A DNA stretch of 6,686 nt from Gallionella sp. (GTDB lineage Bacteria > Pseudomonadota > Gammaproteobacteria > Burkholderiales > Gallionellaceae). Below, piece by piece: positions 1 to 5,584 of this stretch (positions are counted from its first letter, which is position 1; each line of letters opens with the position of its first letter). The position numbers were made by a program, and so were the translations under genes. The stretch spans positions 1 through 6,686 of the forward strand of contig JANLID010000056.1 of assembly GCA_024654105.1 (NCBI GenBank), in the 5' to 3' direction. A model generated the notes under the pieces. It saw only the letters and a list, made by a program, of their open reading frames with translations, had not been told where the DNA came from and ran no database searches.

Positions 1-222
1 AAAACCGAGGTTGACCTCGTTCCGGAGCAGCAGCAGGCGCGGGTCGCCCTTGCCGCGCAGGGTTTCGAAATAACCGGCGATACGGCTATCCGGCGAACAA
101 TCGTCGATCAGAATCAGGCGGCATGGGGACGCGACGGCGCGCAGCACGCTGTCGAGACAGCGCTGCAGGTCGTCGTAGGCGTTGTACACCGGGATGATGA
201 TATCGATTACGGACTGCGGCAT
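1..222 (-). CDS. Family 2 glycosyltransferase, N-terminal part (runs off window)
   Basis: Only the first 74 codons are present; the gene continues past base 1. The protein opens MPQSVIDIIIPVYNAYDDLQ, then has CLDSVL (22-27) and LILIDDCSPDS (36-46), and ends in LLRNEVNLGF. This is the classic start of a GT-A fold family 2 glycosyltransferase: a beta strand ending in PVYN, a helix, and the nucleotide-binding xDDxS segment (D40, D41, S43), with an N-x-G-F element where the nucleotide-sugar site continues. Such enzymes transfer a sugar from a nucleotide-sugar donor, usually on the cytoplasmic side of the membrane, in O-antigen, capsule or exopolysaccharide assembly. The ATG at 220-222 lies 6 bases after the stop of the methyltransferase gene upstream, so the two are probably cotranscribed. 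I see no strong Shine-Dalgarno, which suggests coupling. The sugar donor and acceptor cannot be told. The family call is firm; the catalytic half is not visible. Confidence 0.9.
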   Translation of the reverse strand, partial: MPQSVIDIIIPVYNAYDDLQRCLDSVLRAVASPCRLILIDDCSPDSRIAGYFETLRGKGDPRLLLLRNEVNLGF

Positions 223-228
223 GGCGTT

Positions 229-1377
229 TCAGGGATTCTCTTTGATGATGCGCTTGACGATGCGCCAGGGCGACTTGATCCACCAGGCCAGGCTGGCGCG
301 GTAATCGAGCTCATGATTGAGCCCGGCAATCTGTTCGGCGCGCTGCGCCAGTTGCTCATCGCGCTCCTCCATTTGGCCGGTACGCAACACCAGCAGCGCA
401 TCGCGTTCGGCAATCATCCGTTCGCGCTCTTCCATTTGGCCGGTGCGCAACGCCAAGAGCGCATCGCGTTCGGCAATTTGTTCAGTGCGCGCTATCAGGA
501 GTGCATCGAGTTTTTCCATTTGCCCGGTGCGCAGCACCAGCAAATCGTCGCGCTCGGCAACCAGCCGTTCCCGATCGATCAGCAGCCGATCCAGTTCCAG
601 CACGCGCCGGGTTTGCCGGACATAATCCCGATAAACCGTTTCGGCGGCATCACTGAACAGGGAAAGCCTGCCCAGCGCGGCAGACAGCATGGATGGGTTG
701 CGGCTGCACGCCACGATGTAGTACATGGGTTCAACGGCAGGACAGTGACCAACGGCAACCTGTCCGCCATCGCCGACCAGATACTCCGTTGCCGCGACGT
801 CCCCGTTTTCCGGCCAGATGGCGGAATGAAACAATAATTTCTGGCCCAGCCAGGAACGATGCGGAAATGCCGCGCGCAGCAATTCTTCCAACTCGTCGCG
901 ATACAGTTCGCGCACATGAAACTCGTTGTGGTAGTCATGCGCGTCGGAATACAGGCGCTTGTTGGGGGAAGACAGAAGCAGCACTCCGTCGGGACGCAAC
1001 ACGCGTGCCAGCTCGGCAATGAACGCCGGTTGCGTCTCGATGTGCTCTATGGTTTCGAAGGAAATGGCCAGGTCGAAGCTCGCGTCCTGAAACGGCAGAC
1101 TGTCGCACGAAGCGGCAATAAACTCCAGATTGGCTTGATGTCCATAGCGGTTGCTGGCATGACGGATGGCATCGACTGAAATATCCACGCCCGTCACCCG
1201 AAGCGCATTTTCGGCCAGCATGGCTGCGCCATAGCCCTCGCCGCAAGCCACATCGAGCACGGTACGATGCCGGCTTAACTGGCGTGCCAAGGCATAGCGA
1301 TGCCAGTGCTCATACCAGATTTCACCTTCACGTTCAGGCAGGAAGCGTTCGCCGGTGAAGGAAAGGGGTTCAGTCAC
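229..1377 (-). CDS. Class I SAM-dependent methyltransferase with C-terminal coiled-coil repeats
   Basis: A 382-residue protein. The N-terminus has a SFTGERFLPE segment (6-15) and EHWHRYALA (23-31), seen in methyltransferases of surface-polysaccharide clusters. The Rossmann core follows: the SAM-binding glycine loop VLDVACGEGYG (40-50), the acidic end of strand 2 at VTGVD (61-65), SFDLAISFETIEHI (100-113) and RVLRPDGVLLLSSPN (125-139). Residues 255-355 are strongly charged, leucine-rich and repetitive (see the repeat entry), and the tail SLAWWIKSPWRIVKR (362-376) is a basic, aromatic end common on glycan-assembly proteins and may touch the membrane. The start is GTG at 1375-1377: an in-frame TGA lies five codons upstream and no ATG lies between, though no good Shine-Dalgarno is visible. 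It precedes a family 2 glycosyltransferase by 6 bases, so it probably methylates a sugar or glycan intermediate or a chain end. The fold is secure; the substrate is unknown. It could instead be a chain-length 'ruler' type protein. Confidence 0.88.
   Translation of the reverse strand: MTEPLSFTGERFLPEREGEIWYEHWHRYALARQLSRHRTVLDVACGEGYGAAMLAENALRVTGVDISVDAIRHASNRYGHQANLEFIAASCDSLPFQDASFDLAISFETIEHIETQPAFIAELARVLRPDGVLLLSSPNKRLYSDAHDYHNEFHVRELYRDELEELLRAAFPHRSWLGQKLLFHSAIWPENGDVAATEYLVGDGGQVAVGHCPAVEPMYYIVACSRNPSMLSAALGRLSLFSDAAETVYRDYVRQTRRVLELDRLLIDRERLVAERDDLLVLRTGQMEKLDALLIARTEQIAERDALLALRTGQMEERERMIAERDALLVLRTGQMEERDEQLAQRAEQIAGLNHELDYRASLAWWIKSPWRIVKRIIKENP
328..558 (-). repeat. In-gene tandem repeats coding a heptad-phased coiled coil
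   Basis: Within the methyltransferase gene, codons 274-350 hold three related units beginning AERDxLL and continuing (V/A)LRTGQME. They start at residues 274, 302 and 323, and a degenerate unit (AGLNHELD) follows at 351. Spacings are 28, 21 and 28 residues, all multiples of seven, so unit gain or loss keeps the coiled-coil register. At the DNA level 349-411 and 412-474 are close copies: both carry a ctccatttggccggt- or cttccatttggccggt-type core and gcgcatcgcgttcggc. This indicates recent duplication or unequal crossing-over rather than only protein-level constraint. Confidence 0.85.
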
Positions 1378-1404
1378 GAATTCAGACCATATTCAAAGCG
1401 GCGA

Positions 1405-1434
1405 ATTATACATGCCGCGTGCCTGGCCTGCCTA
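1405..1434 (-). promoter_or_regulatory. Possible sigma-70 promoter for the methyltransferase/glycosyltransferase pair
   Basis: On the minus strand a perfect TATAAT lies at 1410-1405, about 28 bases before the GTG start. Eighteen bases further upstream is TAGGCA (1434-1429), which matches TTGACA at only four of six positions. The site is in the 76-base gap between the end of the broken gene upstream and the methyltransferase, a sensible place for a promoter. The -10 match is direct; promoter activity is inference, and the weak -35 keeps confidence low. Confidence 0.35.
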
Positions 1435-1453
1435 CATATCAGGCTGATGCGCG

Positions 1454-1890
1454 CTACTGCTTTTCCGCCAGCGGGCCAACATGAACATCATCGGCCCAGA
1501 CGCGGCCATCATCCGCCAAGGTCAGCACAACCTCAAGATGAGTCGTCTCTTTCGGAAGCATGGCGCGCAGGCTCACGATTCTCAACTCTCGCCCCATCTG
1601 CCTGATTTTCAGCATCAGGGAAAAACCCGGCGACGTGACGCCTTGCATCTTCAACCGGGCGGATAGCTCAACTTCCTGCCCGGCCAGTCCTTCGGCGCGA
1701 AAAAGCTGAATTGCCTCGCCCCACTCCGGCTTGCCGGTATTTTCGGTCACCAGGCTGTGCTTGCCGCTGAACGCCTGGCTTTGATCAGGTTCGGTGCGGA
1801 GCTGTTCCCGGCATGCACCACGGCAGTCCAGCCGGTCAGTTTCCCTGACACGCCGGCCTCCTCGAACCCCGGGTTGGGAAGATCAAATTT
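1454..1890 (-). pseudogene. Frameshifted C-terminal carbohydrate-binding-like domain (gene remnant)
   Basis: Two minus-strand frames together make one jelly-roll-like domain. The first (from about 1890) reads DLPNPGFEEAGVSGKLTGW and on to AGNSSAPNL. The second reads DQSQAFSGKHSLVTE, then LSARLKMQG, and ends VWADDVHVGPLAEKQ with TAG at 1454-1456. The order NPGFE...GW, then AxSGxxSL, then WxDDVxxGP is what small secreted carbohydrate-binding-type domains show from first to last strand. The join needs one extra base near 1765-1795 (for example CCGG instead of CCG at about 1792). In the first frame translation ends at a TGA at 1747-1749. In the second frame the only nearby start is a GTG at 1748-1750, in the middle of the domain. 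No credible upstream gene body is attached: the sequence beyond about 1890 is AT-richer and carries other debris. I take it as the 3' end of a larger exported or glycan-related protein, now broken. A sequencing error could explain the frameshift but not the missing front part. Confidence 0.62.
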
Positions 1891-1903
1891 CAACTGCTTA
1901 TAG

Positions 1904-2149
1904 TCATTAATATTTGAGGAAGCAAAAAACAAAGATAAATTTAGCTTTCTTGTAGTCTCTGTCGCAGGGGTGACGGCACTTCTCCCAGTCGCTTTCGCAT
2001 ATTGGATACTGACTGTCATATGGCACCGGGTTCCAGGGGAAAAATGGTGGGTAAAGGGGCTAATTTACAGTAGCATTTTGCTAATTCTCAAGAGCGAACT
2101 AATTCGAGCGCCGATTATGGGGATAGTTATGGACGTTCCTCCTTGGTTG
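1904..2149 (+). pseudogene. Fragment of an unrecognised membrane protein in an AT-richer patch
   Basis: The plus-strand frame opens after a TAG at 1901-1903 and reads FEEAKNKDKFSFLVVSVAGV, then TALLPVAFAYWILTVIW, then HRVPGEKWWVKGLIYSSILL, then ILKSELIRAPIMGIVMD. This gives two hydrophobic segments (about 1946-2023 and 2066-2134) joined by a short basic, tryptophan-containing loop, as in a small multi-pass inner-membrane protein. There is no ATG or Shine-Dalgarno near the left edge; the only early start is GTG at 1970, inside the first membrane segment. Past about 2149 the frame runs antisense through the exoA remnant and then out of frame into pyrE, so the C-terminal part is not its own. By hand count 1881-2120 is about 42% GC, against roughly 60-65% in pyrE. 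I do not recognise the family and offer no function. It may be a piece brought in by rearrangement, or chance. Confidence 0.4.
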
Positions 2150-2272
2150 GATGATGTTCGCCTCCTGCTGCGCCAGCCATTCGTAAAAACCTTTGCCGGC
2201 CGCCGAACGGATGTCGTTCAGATTGATGGTGATAATGCGCGTGAAAGTTTCCGGCAAGAGAGGGCGCGCCAT
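2099..2272 (-). pseudogene. exoA: Truncated exodeoxyribonuclease III, N-terminal remnant
   Basis: A 57-codon minus-strand frame contains TRIITINLNDIRSAAGKGF, then YEWLAQQEANII. This matches the opening of bacterial exodeoxyribonuclease III (exoA/xthA), which usually begins M-R-I-I-T-x-N-x-N-G-I-R-S-A. The family makes AP-endonuclease and 3'-exonuclease cuts in base-excision repair. The metal/active-site Asn of the NxN motif is present (codon 17 of this frame). The next catalytic element, the Glu in LQE, is lost: after ANII the frame continues QPRRNVHNYPHNRRSN, unlike the family, to a TAG at 2099-2101. Homology therefore ends near 2150. Where the family's ATG should be (2240-2242) there is ACG; the only in-frame ATG is ten codons upstream at 2270-2272. 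A full enzyme has about 255 residues, so over 85% is gone. Its position, divergent from pyrE, fits my recollection of a common betaproteobacterial arrangement. Confidence 0.72.
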
Positions 2273-2278
2273 TATAAT
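2249..2278 (+). promoter_or_regulatory. Candidate pyrE promoter with a mirrored -10 for the dead exoA
   Basis: The sequence attataat at 2271-2278 contains TATAAT on the plus strand (2273-2278) and also TATAAT on the minus strand (2276-2271). Overlapping, oppositely directed -10 elements suit a divergent promoter between pyrE and exoA. The plus-strand element would start pyrE RNA around 2285, giving a leader of only about 14 bases to the ATG at 2299 or 26 to the ATG at 2311. No good TTGACA is found at the expected distance (2249-2254 is ttccgg). The -10 matches are direct; function is inferred. Confidence 0.35.
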
Positions 2279-2298
2279 GACGGTCGCCGCCTCAACCC

Positions 2299-2958
2299 AT
2301 GTCGATTACCATGTTCAATTTCAGGCAGGATTTCATCCGTTTTGCCGTGCAGCAGGAAGTATTACGCTTCGGCGAATTTCAGACCAAGGCCGGGCGGTTG
2401 TCCCCGTATTTTTTTAATGCCGGATTGTTCAACGATGGCGCGTCATTAAGGAACCTGTCGCAGTTCTATGCGCAGGCCATCCTTGCTTCTGAACTGCAAT
2501 TTGATATGTTGTTTGGCTCTGCCTACAAAGGCATCCCGCTCGCGGCGGGAACGGCCATTGCGCTGGCGGAGCAGGGGCGCAATATTCCATATTGTTTCAA
2601 TCGCAAGGAAGCCAAGGATCATGGCGAGGGCGGCTTGACGGTGGGCGCGAAGTTGCAAGGCCGGGTATTGATCGTCGACGACGTGATCTCCGCCGGCACG
2701 TCGGTGCGCGAATCCATCGAGTTGATTCGCGCCGCCGGCGCGGAACCTTGCGGCGTGGTGATTGCGCTGGATCGCCTGGAGCGCGGGCAGGGTGAACTTT
2801 CCGCCGCACAGGAAGTGCAACGCAACTATGGCATTCCGGTGGTGTCCATTGCCACGCTGGACGACTTGCTCGGCTATTTGCGGGATGAGGCGGATATGGT
2901 GCAGAATCTGGCTACCGTGCAATTCTATCGTGATCGTTATGGAGTAAAAAATGATTAA
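2299..2958 (+). CDS. pyrE: Orotate phosphoribosyltransferase
   Basis: PyrE joins orotate to PRPP to give orotidine 5'-phosphate, the fifth step of cytoplasmic UMP synthesis. The 219-residue product has the full family order: KAGRLSPYFFNAG (30-42), the substrate-side lysine and phenylalanine region; GSAYKGIPLA (73-82); the mobile catalytic loop NRKEAKDHGEGG (101-112) with Lys103, Lys106 and His108; and the PRPP-binding loop VLIVDDVISAGTS (123-135) with Asp127 and Asp128. Length is close to the usual ~213. Two starts are possible, ATG at 2299 or ATG at 2311; the second gives a product beginning MFNFRQDFIRFAV, closer to the usual family start, and neither has a visible Shine-Dalgarno. The gene ends inside the next one (8-base overlap), so the two are translationally coupled. 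Upstream lies the remnant of divergent exoA. Confidence 0.97.
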   Translation: MSITMFNFRQDFIRFAVQQEVLRFGEFQTKAGRLSPYFFNAGLFNDGASLRNLSQFYAQAILASELQFDMLFGSAYKGIPLAAGTAIALAEQGRNIPYCFNRKEAKDHGEGGLTVGAKLQGRVLIVDDVISAGTSVRESIELIRAAGAEPCGVVIALDRLERGQGELSAAQEVQRNYGIPVVSIATLDDLLGYLRDEADMVQNLATVQFYRDRYGVKND

Positions 2959-3562
2959 CTACAGACTAGTCGTTGCGCTCGTCATCGGCATGACTTTGAG
3001 CTTGCCTGCGGCAGCGAAGATGTATAAATGGGTGGATGACAAGGGCACTACGCACTACGGCGAAACCATCCCTCCAGAATATGCAAACAAGGACCGCGCC
3101 GAGCTAAATAAGGCTGGGCGCGTGGTAGATAAGAAGGAGGTGCTCACTCCCGAAGAGCGCCGTGCCAAAGAGCTCGAAGATATCAAGAAACGTGAAGATG
3201 AAGAGGCTGCGCTTGAGCAGAAGCGCCGTGACAAGGCATTGCTCAACACCTATAGCAGCGTAAAGGAAATTGACTTGGCGCGCACCCGCAATTTGCAGCA
3301 AGTGGAAGCTCGTCTTAATAGCACCAGTTCCCAGCTTAAGATGGCCGACGACAATCTGGCCGGTTTGCAAAAAGAAGCTGATAGTTATACCAGCGCAAGC
3401 AAGCAAATTCCCGCCTCTTTACAAGAGGACTTGCGGGAATCGCAAACGCGTTTGACCAAGCTGAAACAGGATATGGAAAAATCCAAGGCGGAAAAAGCGA
3501 CGGTGGAAGCGCGCTACGATGCCGATAAGGCGCGCTACAAGGAACTGACCGGGAAGGAGTAA
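2951..3562 (+). CDS. Exported DUF4124 domain protein with long coiled coil
   Basis: A 203-residue protein. Residues 1-22 (MINYRLVVAL..., ending LPAAA) form a Sec signal peptide with likely cleavage after Ala22. The mature protein begins with a DUF4124 motif, KMYKWVDDKGTTHYGETIPP (23-42), found at the front of many small envelope proteins of gamma- and betaproteobacteria. From about residue 65 to the end it is very rich in Lys, Glu, Arg and Ala with heptad leucines, that is, one or two long helices predicted to form a coiled coil. It probably acts in the periplasm; its role is unknown. The ATG at 2951 is preceded by GGAG (2941-2944) at good spacing and overlaps the end of pyrE by 8 bases. It ends one base from the convergent carbonic anhydrase gene, and I see no hairpin terminator between them. 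Confidence 0.9.
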   Translation: MINYRLVVALVIGMTLSLPAAAKMYKWVDDKGTTHYGETIPPEYANKDRAELNKAGRVVDKKEVLTPEERRAKELEDIKKREDEEAALEQKRRDKALLNTYSSVKEIDLARTRNLQQVEARLNSTSSQLKMADDNLAGLQKEADSYTSASKQIPASLQEDLRESQTRLTKLKQDMEKSKAEKATVEARYDADKARYKELTGKE

Positions 3563-3563
3563 T

Positions 3564-4199
3564 CTACAACGCTTCGAATTTGTGGCTCACCTGGTTGTAA
3601 CCCAGCAGCTTGCCGCATTCAATATCAAAATACCAGCCGTGCAACGCGAGCGTGCCCTGTTCGACGCGCTCGCGTATCCAGGAAAAGGTCATCAGGTTGT
3701 CGAGCGAACCGAGAATGGCATGCCGCTCACAGGCGCGTTCCCGCGTTTCCGGGTCAGCATCAGCCAGTTCCCGCTCGGTCCGTGTCCGGGCATCTTCGGC
3801 CAGGCGCATCCAGTTGTTGATGAATGAGTCACCGTTGTCCGTGCGGCGGCCGCCCATCAATGCGCGGATGCCGCCGCAATGGGCATGTCCCAGCACGATG
3901 ATGTGCTCCACGCCCAGGTTGCGCACGCCGAATTCCAGCGCGGCGCTGGTGCCGTGACGCCCGCCGCTGCGGCTTTCTGCCGGCGGCACCAGATTGGCCA
4001 CGTTGCGGATGACGAACAGGTCGCCGGGCGCGCAGTCGAGCACCAGCGCCGGGTCTACGCGTGAATCACAGCAGGCCACCACGAGTATTTTTGGGGTCTG
4101 ACCTTCCTGTACCAGTTGGCGGTACAGGGTGTCGTCGTTCGTGAAATGCTGCTCACGAAAGCGATGGAAACCATCGATCAAATTTTGCGGGCTGGTCAT
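3564..4199 (-). CDS. Beta-class carbonic anhydrase
   Basis: Catalyses the reversible hydration of CO2 to bicarbonate in the cytoplasm with a zinc ion. The 211-residue protein shows the whole beta-class signature: the CxDSR motif in ACCDSRVDP (zinc ligand Cys43, with the Asp45/Arg47 dyad), GDLFVIRNVANLVPP (59-73), SAALEFGVRNLGVEHIIVLG (85-104), and HxxC in GHAHCGG (zinc ligands His105 and Cys108). Length is normal for the bacterial family. Its ATG overlaps the purC stop as ATGA (4196-4199), so translation is coupled to purC, and it is the last gene of the purE-purC series. That placement suggests a role in supplying inorganic carbon to purine synthesis, although it could equally serve general CO2/bicarbonate balance or carbon fixation. 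I assign no symbol because can/cynT naming cannot be settled from sequence alone. Confidence 0.96.
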   Translation of the reverse strand: MTSPQNLIDGFHRFREQHFTNDDTLYRQLVQEGQTPKILVVACCDSRVDPALVLDCAPGDLFVIRNVANLVPPAESRSGGRHGTSAALEFGVRNLGVEHIIVLGHAHCGGIRALMGGRRTDNGDSFINNWMRLAEDARTRTERELADADPETRERACERHAILGSLDNLMTFSWIRERVEQGTLALHGWYFDIECGKLLGYNQVSHKFEAL

Positions 4200-5080
4200 G
4201 CCCCGGTCAGACGCTGCTGCGCCTCGCGGTACTTGCTGGCGGTCTTTTGCTGCACGTCCTCGGGAATGCGCGGCGCGGGTGGTTGCTTGTTCCAGCCGGA
4301 AGATTCCAGCCAGTCGCGCACAAACTGCTTGTCGAAACTGGGCGGGTTGCTGCCCACCCGATACTGGTCGGCCGGCCAGAAACGCGAGGAATCCGGGGTG
4401 AGCGCCTCATCGATAAGGTACAGCTTGCCAGATTCATCCACGCCAAACTCAAACTTGGTGTCGGCGATGATGATGCCGCGCGTCAGGGCATAATCCGCCG
4501 CTTCGCTATACAGCGCCAGGGTCGCATCGCGCACTTCATTGGCGCGTGTTTCGCCGAGCAATTCGATGGCCTGCGCAAAGGAAATATTTTCGTCGTGCTC
4601 GCCGATCGCCGCCTTGGTGGACGGCGTGAACAGCGGCTGCGGCAATTTTTCCGCCTCGCGTAATCCCGCAGGCAATTTAATCCCGCAAACCGCGCCGGTT
4701 TTTTGATAATCCTTCCAGCCCGAGCCAACCAGATACCCGCGCACAATAGCCTCGATCGGCAGCGGCTTGAGCCTTCTGGTGACGAAGGCGCGCCCTCTTA
4801 CCTGCGCCTGTTCTTCCTTGCCCTTGACGACCGACTCCGGCGCGATGCCGGTCAGGTGGTTCGGAATGACATGCCGGAGTCTGTTGAACCAGAAATTCGA
4901 AACAGCGGTAAGCACTTCGCCCTTGCCCGGAATCGGATCGGGCAGGATCACGTCGAACGCCGATAGGCGGTCAGTCTGCACGATCAGCAGGTGCTGGTCG
5001 TCCACTTTGTACAGGTCACGCACCTTGCCGCGATGCAGCAGCGGCAAGCTGGTCAGATTGGATTGGTGCAAGGCGGACAT
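4196..5080 (-). CDS. purC: SAICAR synthase (phosphoribosylaminoimidazole-succinocarboxamide synthase)
   Basis: Uses ATP to join CAIR and aspartate to form SAICAR in de novo purine synthesis. The 294-residue protein is the longer form of the family (the short E. coli form has about 237). It shows HRGKVRDLY (16-24), the nucleotide-binding glycine/Lys segment; TDRLSAFDVILPDPIPGKG (36-54); EAIVRGYLVGSGWKDYQKTG (110-129); FTPSTKA (151-157); and the acidic substrate/metal motif IIADTKFEFG (204-213) followed by LIDEALTPDSSRFWP (222-236). The ATG at 5078-5080 follows purE by 15 bases with a modest GGGA upstream. Its end overlaps the carbonic anhydrase start by four bases. purC directly uses the product of purE, so the two form a two-step unit. 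Confidence 0.97.
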   Translation of the reverse strand: MSALHQSNLTSLPLLHRGKVRDLYKVDDQHLLIVQTDRLSAFDVILPDPIPGKGEVLTAVSNFWFNRLRHVIPNHLTGIAPESVVKGKEEQAQVRGRAFVTRRLKPLPIEAIVRGYLVGSGWKDYQKTGAVCGIKLPAGLREAEKLPQPLFTPSTKAAIGEHDENISFAQAIELLGETRANEVRDATLALYSEAADYALTRGIIIADTKFEFGVDESGKLYLIDEALTPDSSRFWPADQYRVGSNPPSFDKQFVRDWLESSGWNKQPPAPRIPEDVQQKTASKYREAQQRLTGA

Positions 5081-5095
5081 CGTAAATCCCGAAAT

Positions 5096-5584
5096 TTAGA
5101 GTGTGGGCAGGGTAATCGCGGCGATCTGCTCGGCCTGCTTCTTGCGGTAATCGGCCAGCTTCTGCGCCAGTTGCGCATCATTCAGCGCCAGCATGGAGAC
5201 CGCGAACAGCCCTGCATTGGCCGCACCTGCCTCGCCGATGGCAAAGGTAGCCACCGGTATGCCTTTGGGCATCTGCACGATGGACAGCAGCGAATCCATG
5301 CCCTTGAGATACTTGGACGGGATGGGTACGCCCAGCACCGGCAGCGTAGTTTTGCTGGCGATCACTCCGGCAAGATGCGCTGCGGCGCCCGCGCCCGCGA
5401 TGAAGCATTGCGCACCCTGCGCGCTGACTTGCTTGATGTAGTCGAACAGCAGATCGGGCGAACGATGTGCGGAGATCACACGCGCGTCGAAGGCCACGCC
5501 GAAATCCTGCAACTGGCGCGCGGCCTGCTGCATGATCTCCCAGTCATTGGCGCTGCCCATCACGATGGAGACCAGCGGTTTCAT
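5096..5584 (-). CDS. purE: N5-carboxyaminoimidazole ribonucleotide mutase
   Basis: Class I PurE converts N5-CAIR (made by PurK from AIR, ATP and bicarbonate) to CAIR, the PurC substrate. The 162-residue protein has VSIVMGSANDWEIM (5-18), the phosphate-binding start; ISAHRSPD (37-44) with the catalytic His40; CFIAGAGAAAHLAG (60-73); LPVLGVPIPS (81-90); and SIVQMPKGIPVATFAIG (101-117) with AANAGLFA (121-128). The start is fixed at ATG 5582-5584 by a strong GGAGG (5590-5594) five bases upstream. A TTG four codons earlier is in frame but would put the Shine-Dalgarno inside the gene. No purK follows: purC comes next, so PurK must be encoded elsewhere if the class I pathway is used. The ribosome binding site lies in the arm of a long inverted repeat. 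Confidence 0.97.
   Translation of the reverse strand: MKPLVSIVMGSANDWEIMQQAARQLQDFGVAFDARVISAHRSPDLLFDYIKQVSAQGAQCFIAGAGAAAHLAGVIASKTTLPVLGVPIPSKYLKGMDSLLSIVQMPKGIPVATFAIGEAGAANAGLFAVSMLALNDAQLAQKLADYRKKQAEQIAAITLPTL

Noticed and set aside
328..558. CRISPR-like or tandem satellite array
   Set aside because: The units are directly adjacent with no spacers, differ in length by whole heptads and code a coiled coil in frame.
313..837. A long plus-strand frame with LAGAQ/ERIAFGN repeats
   Set aside because: It is the antisense shadow of the methyltransferase coiled-coil repeats; the repetition comes from the real gene on the other strand.
1747..2019. A 90-codon minus-strand frame starting at 2019 as an independent gene
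   Set aside because: The first ~40 codons lie in the AT-richer debris and show no domain or Shine-Dalgarno. Only the part after about 1890 looks like protein, and it is broken by the frameshift, so I annotate that part as a remnant.
1970..2449. A 159-codon plus-strand open frame with a GTG start
   Set aside because: It is a chimera: a membrane-protein fragment, then the antisense of the exoA remnant, then an out-of-frame run into pyrE. The pyrE frame is certain, so this is not one gene.
3555..3575. Bidirectional terminator between the convergent genes
   Set aside because: Only one base separates the two stops and I could not find a stem with a T-run on either strand.
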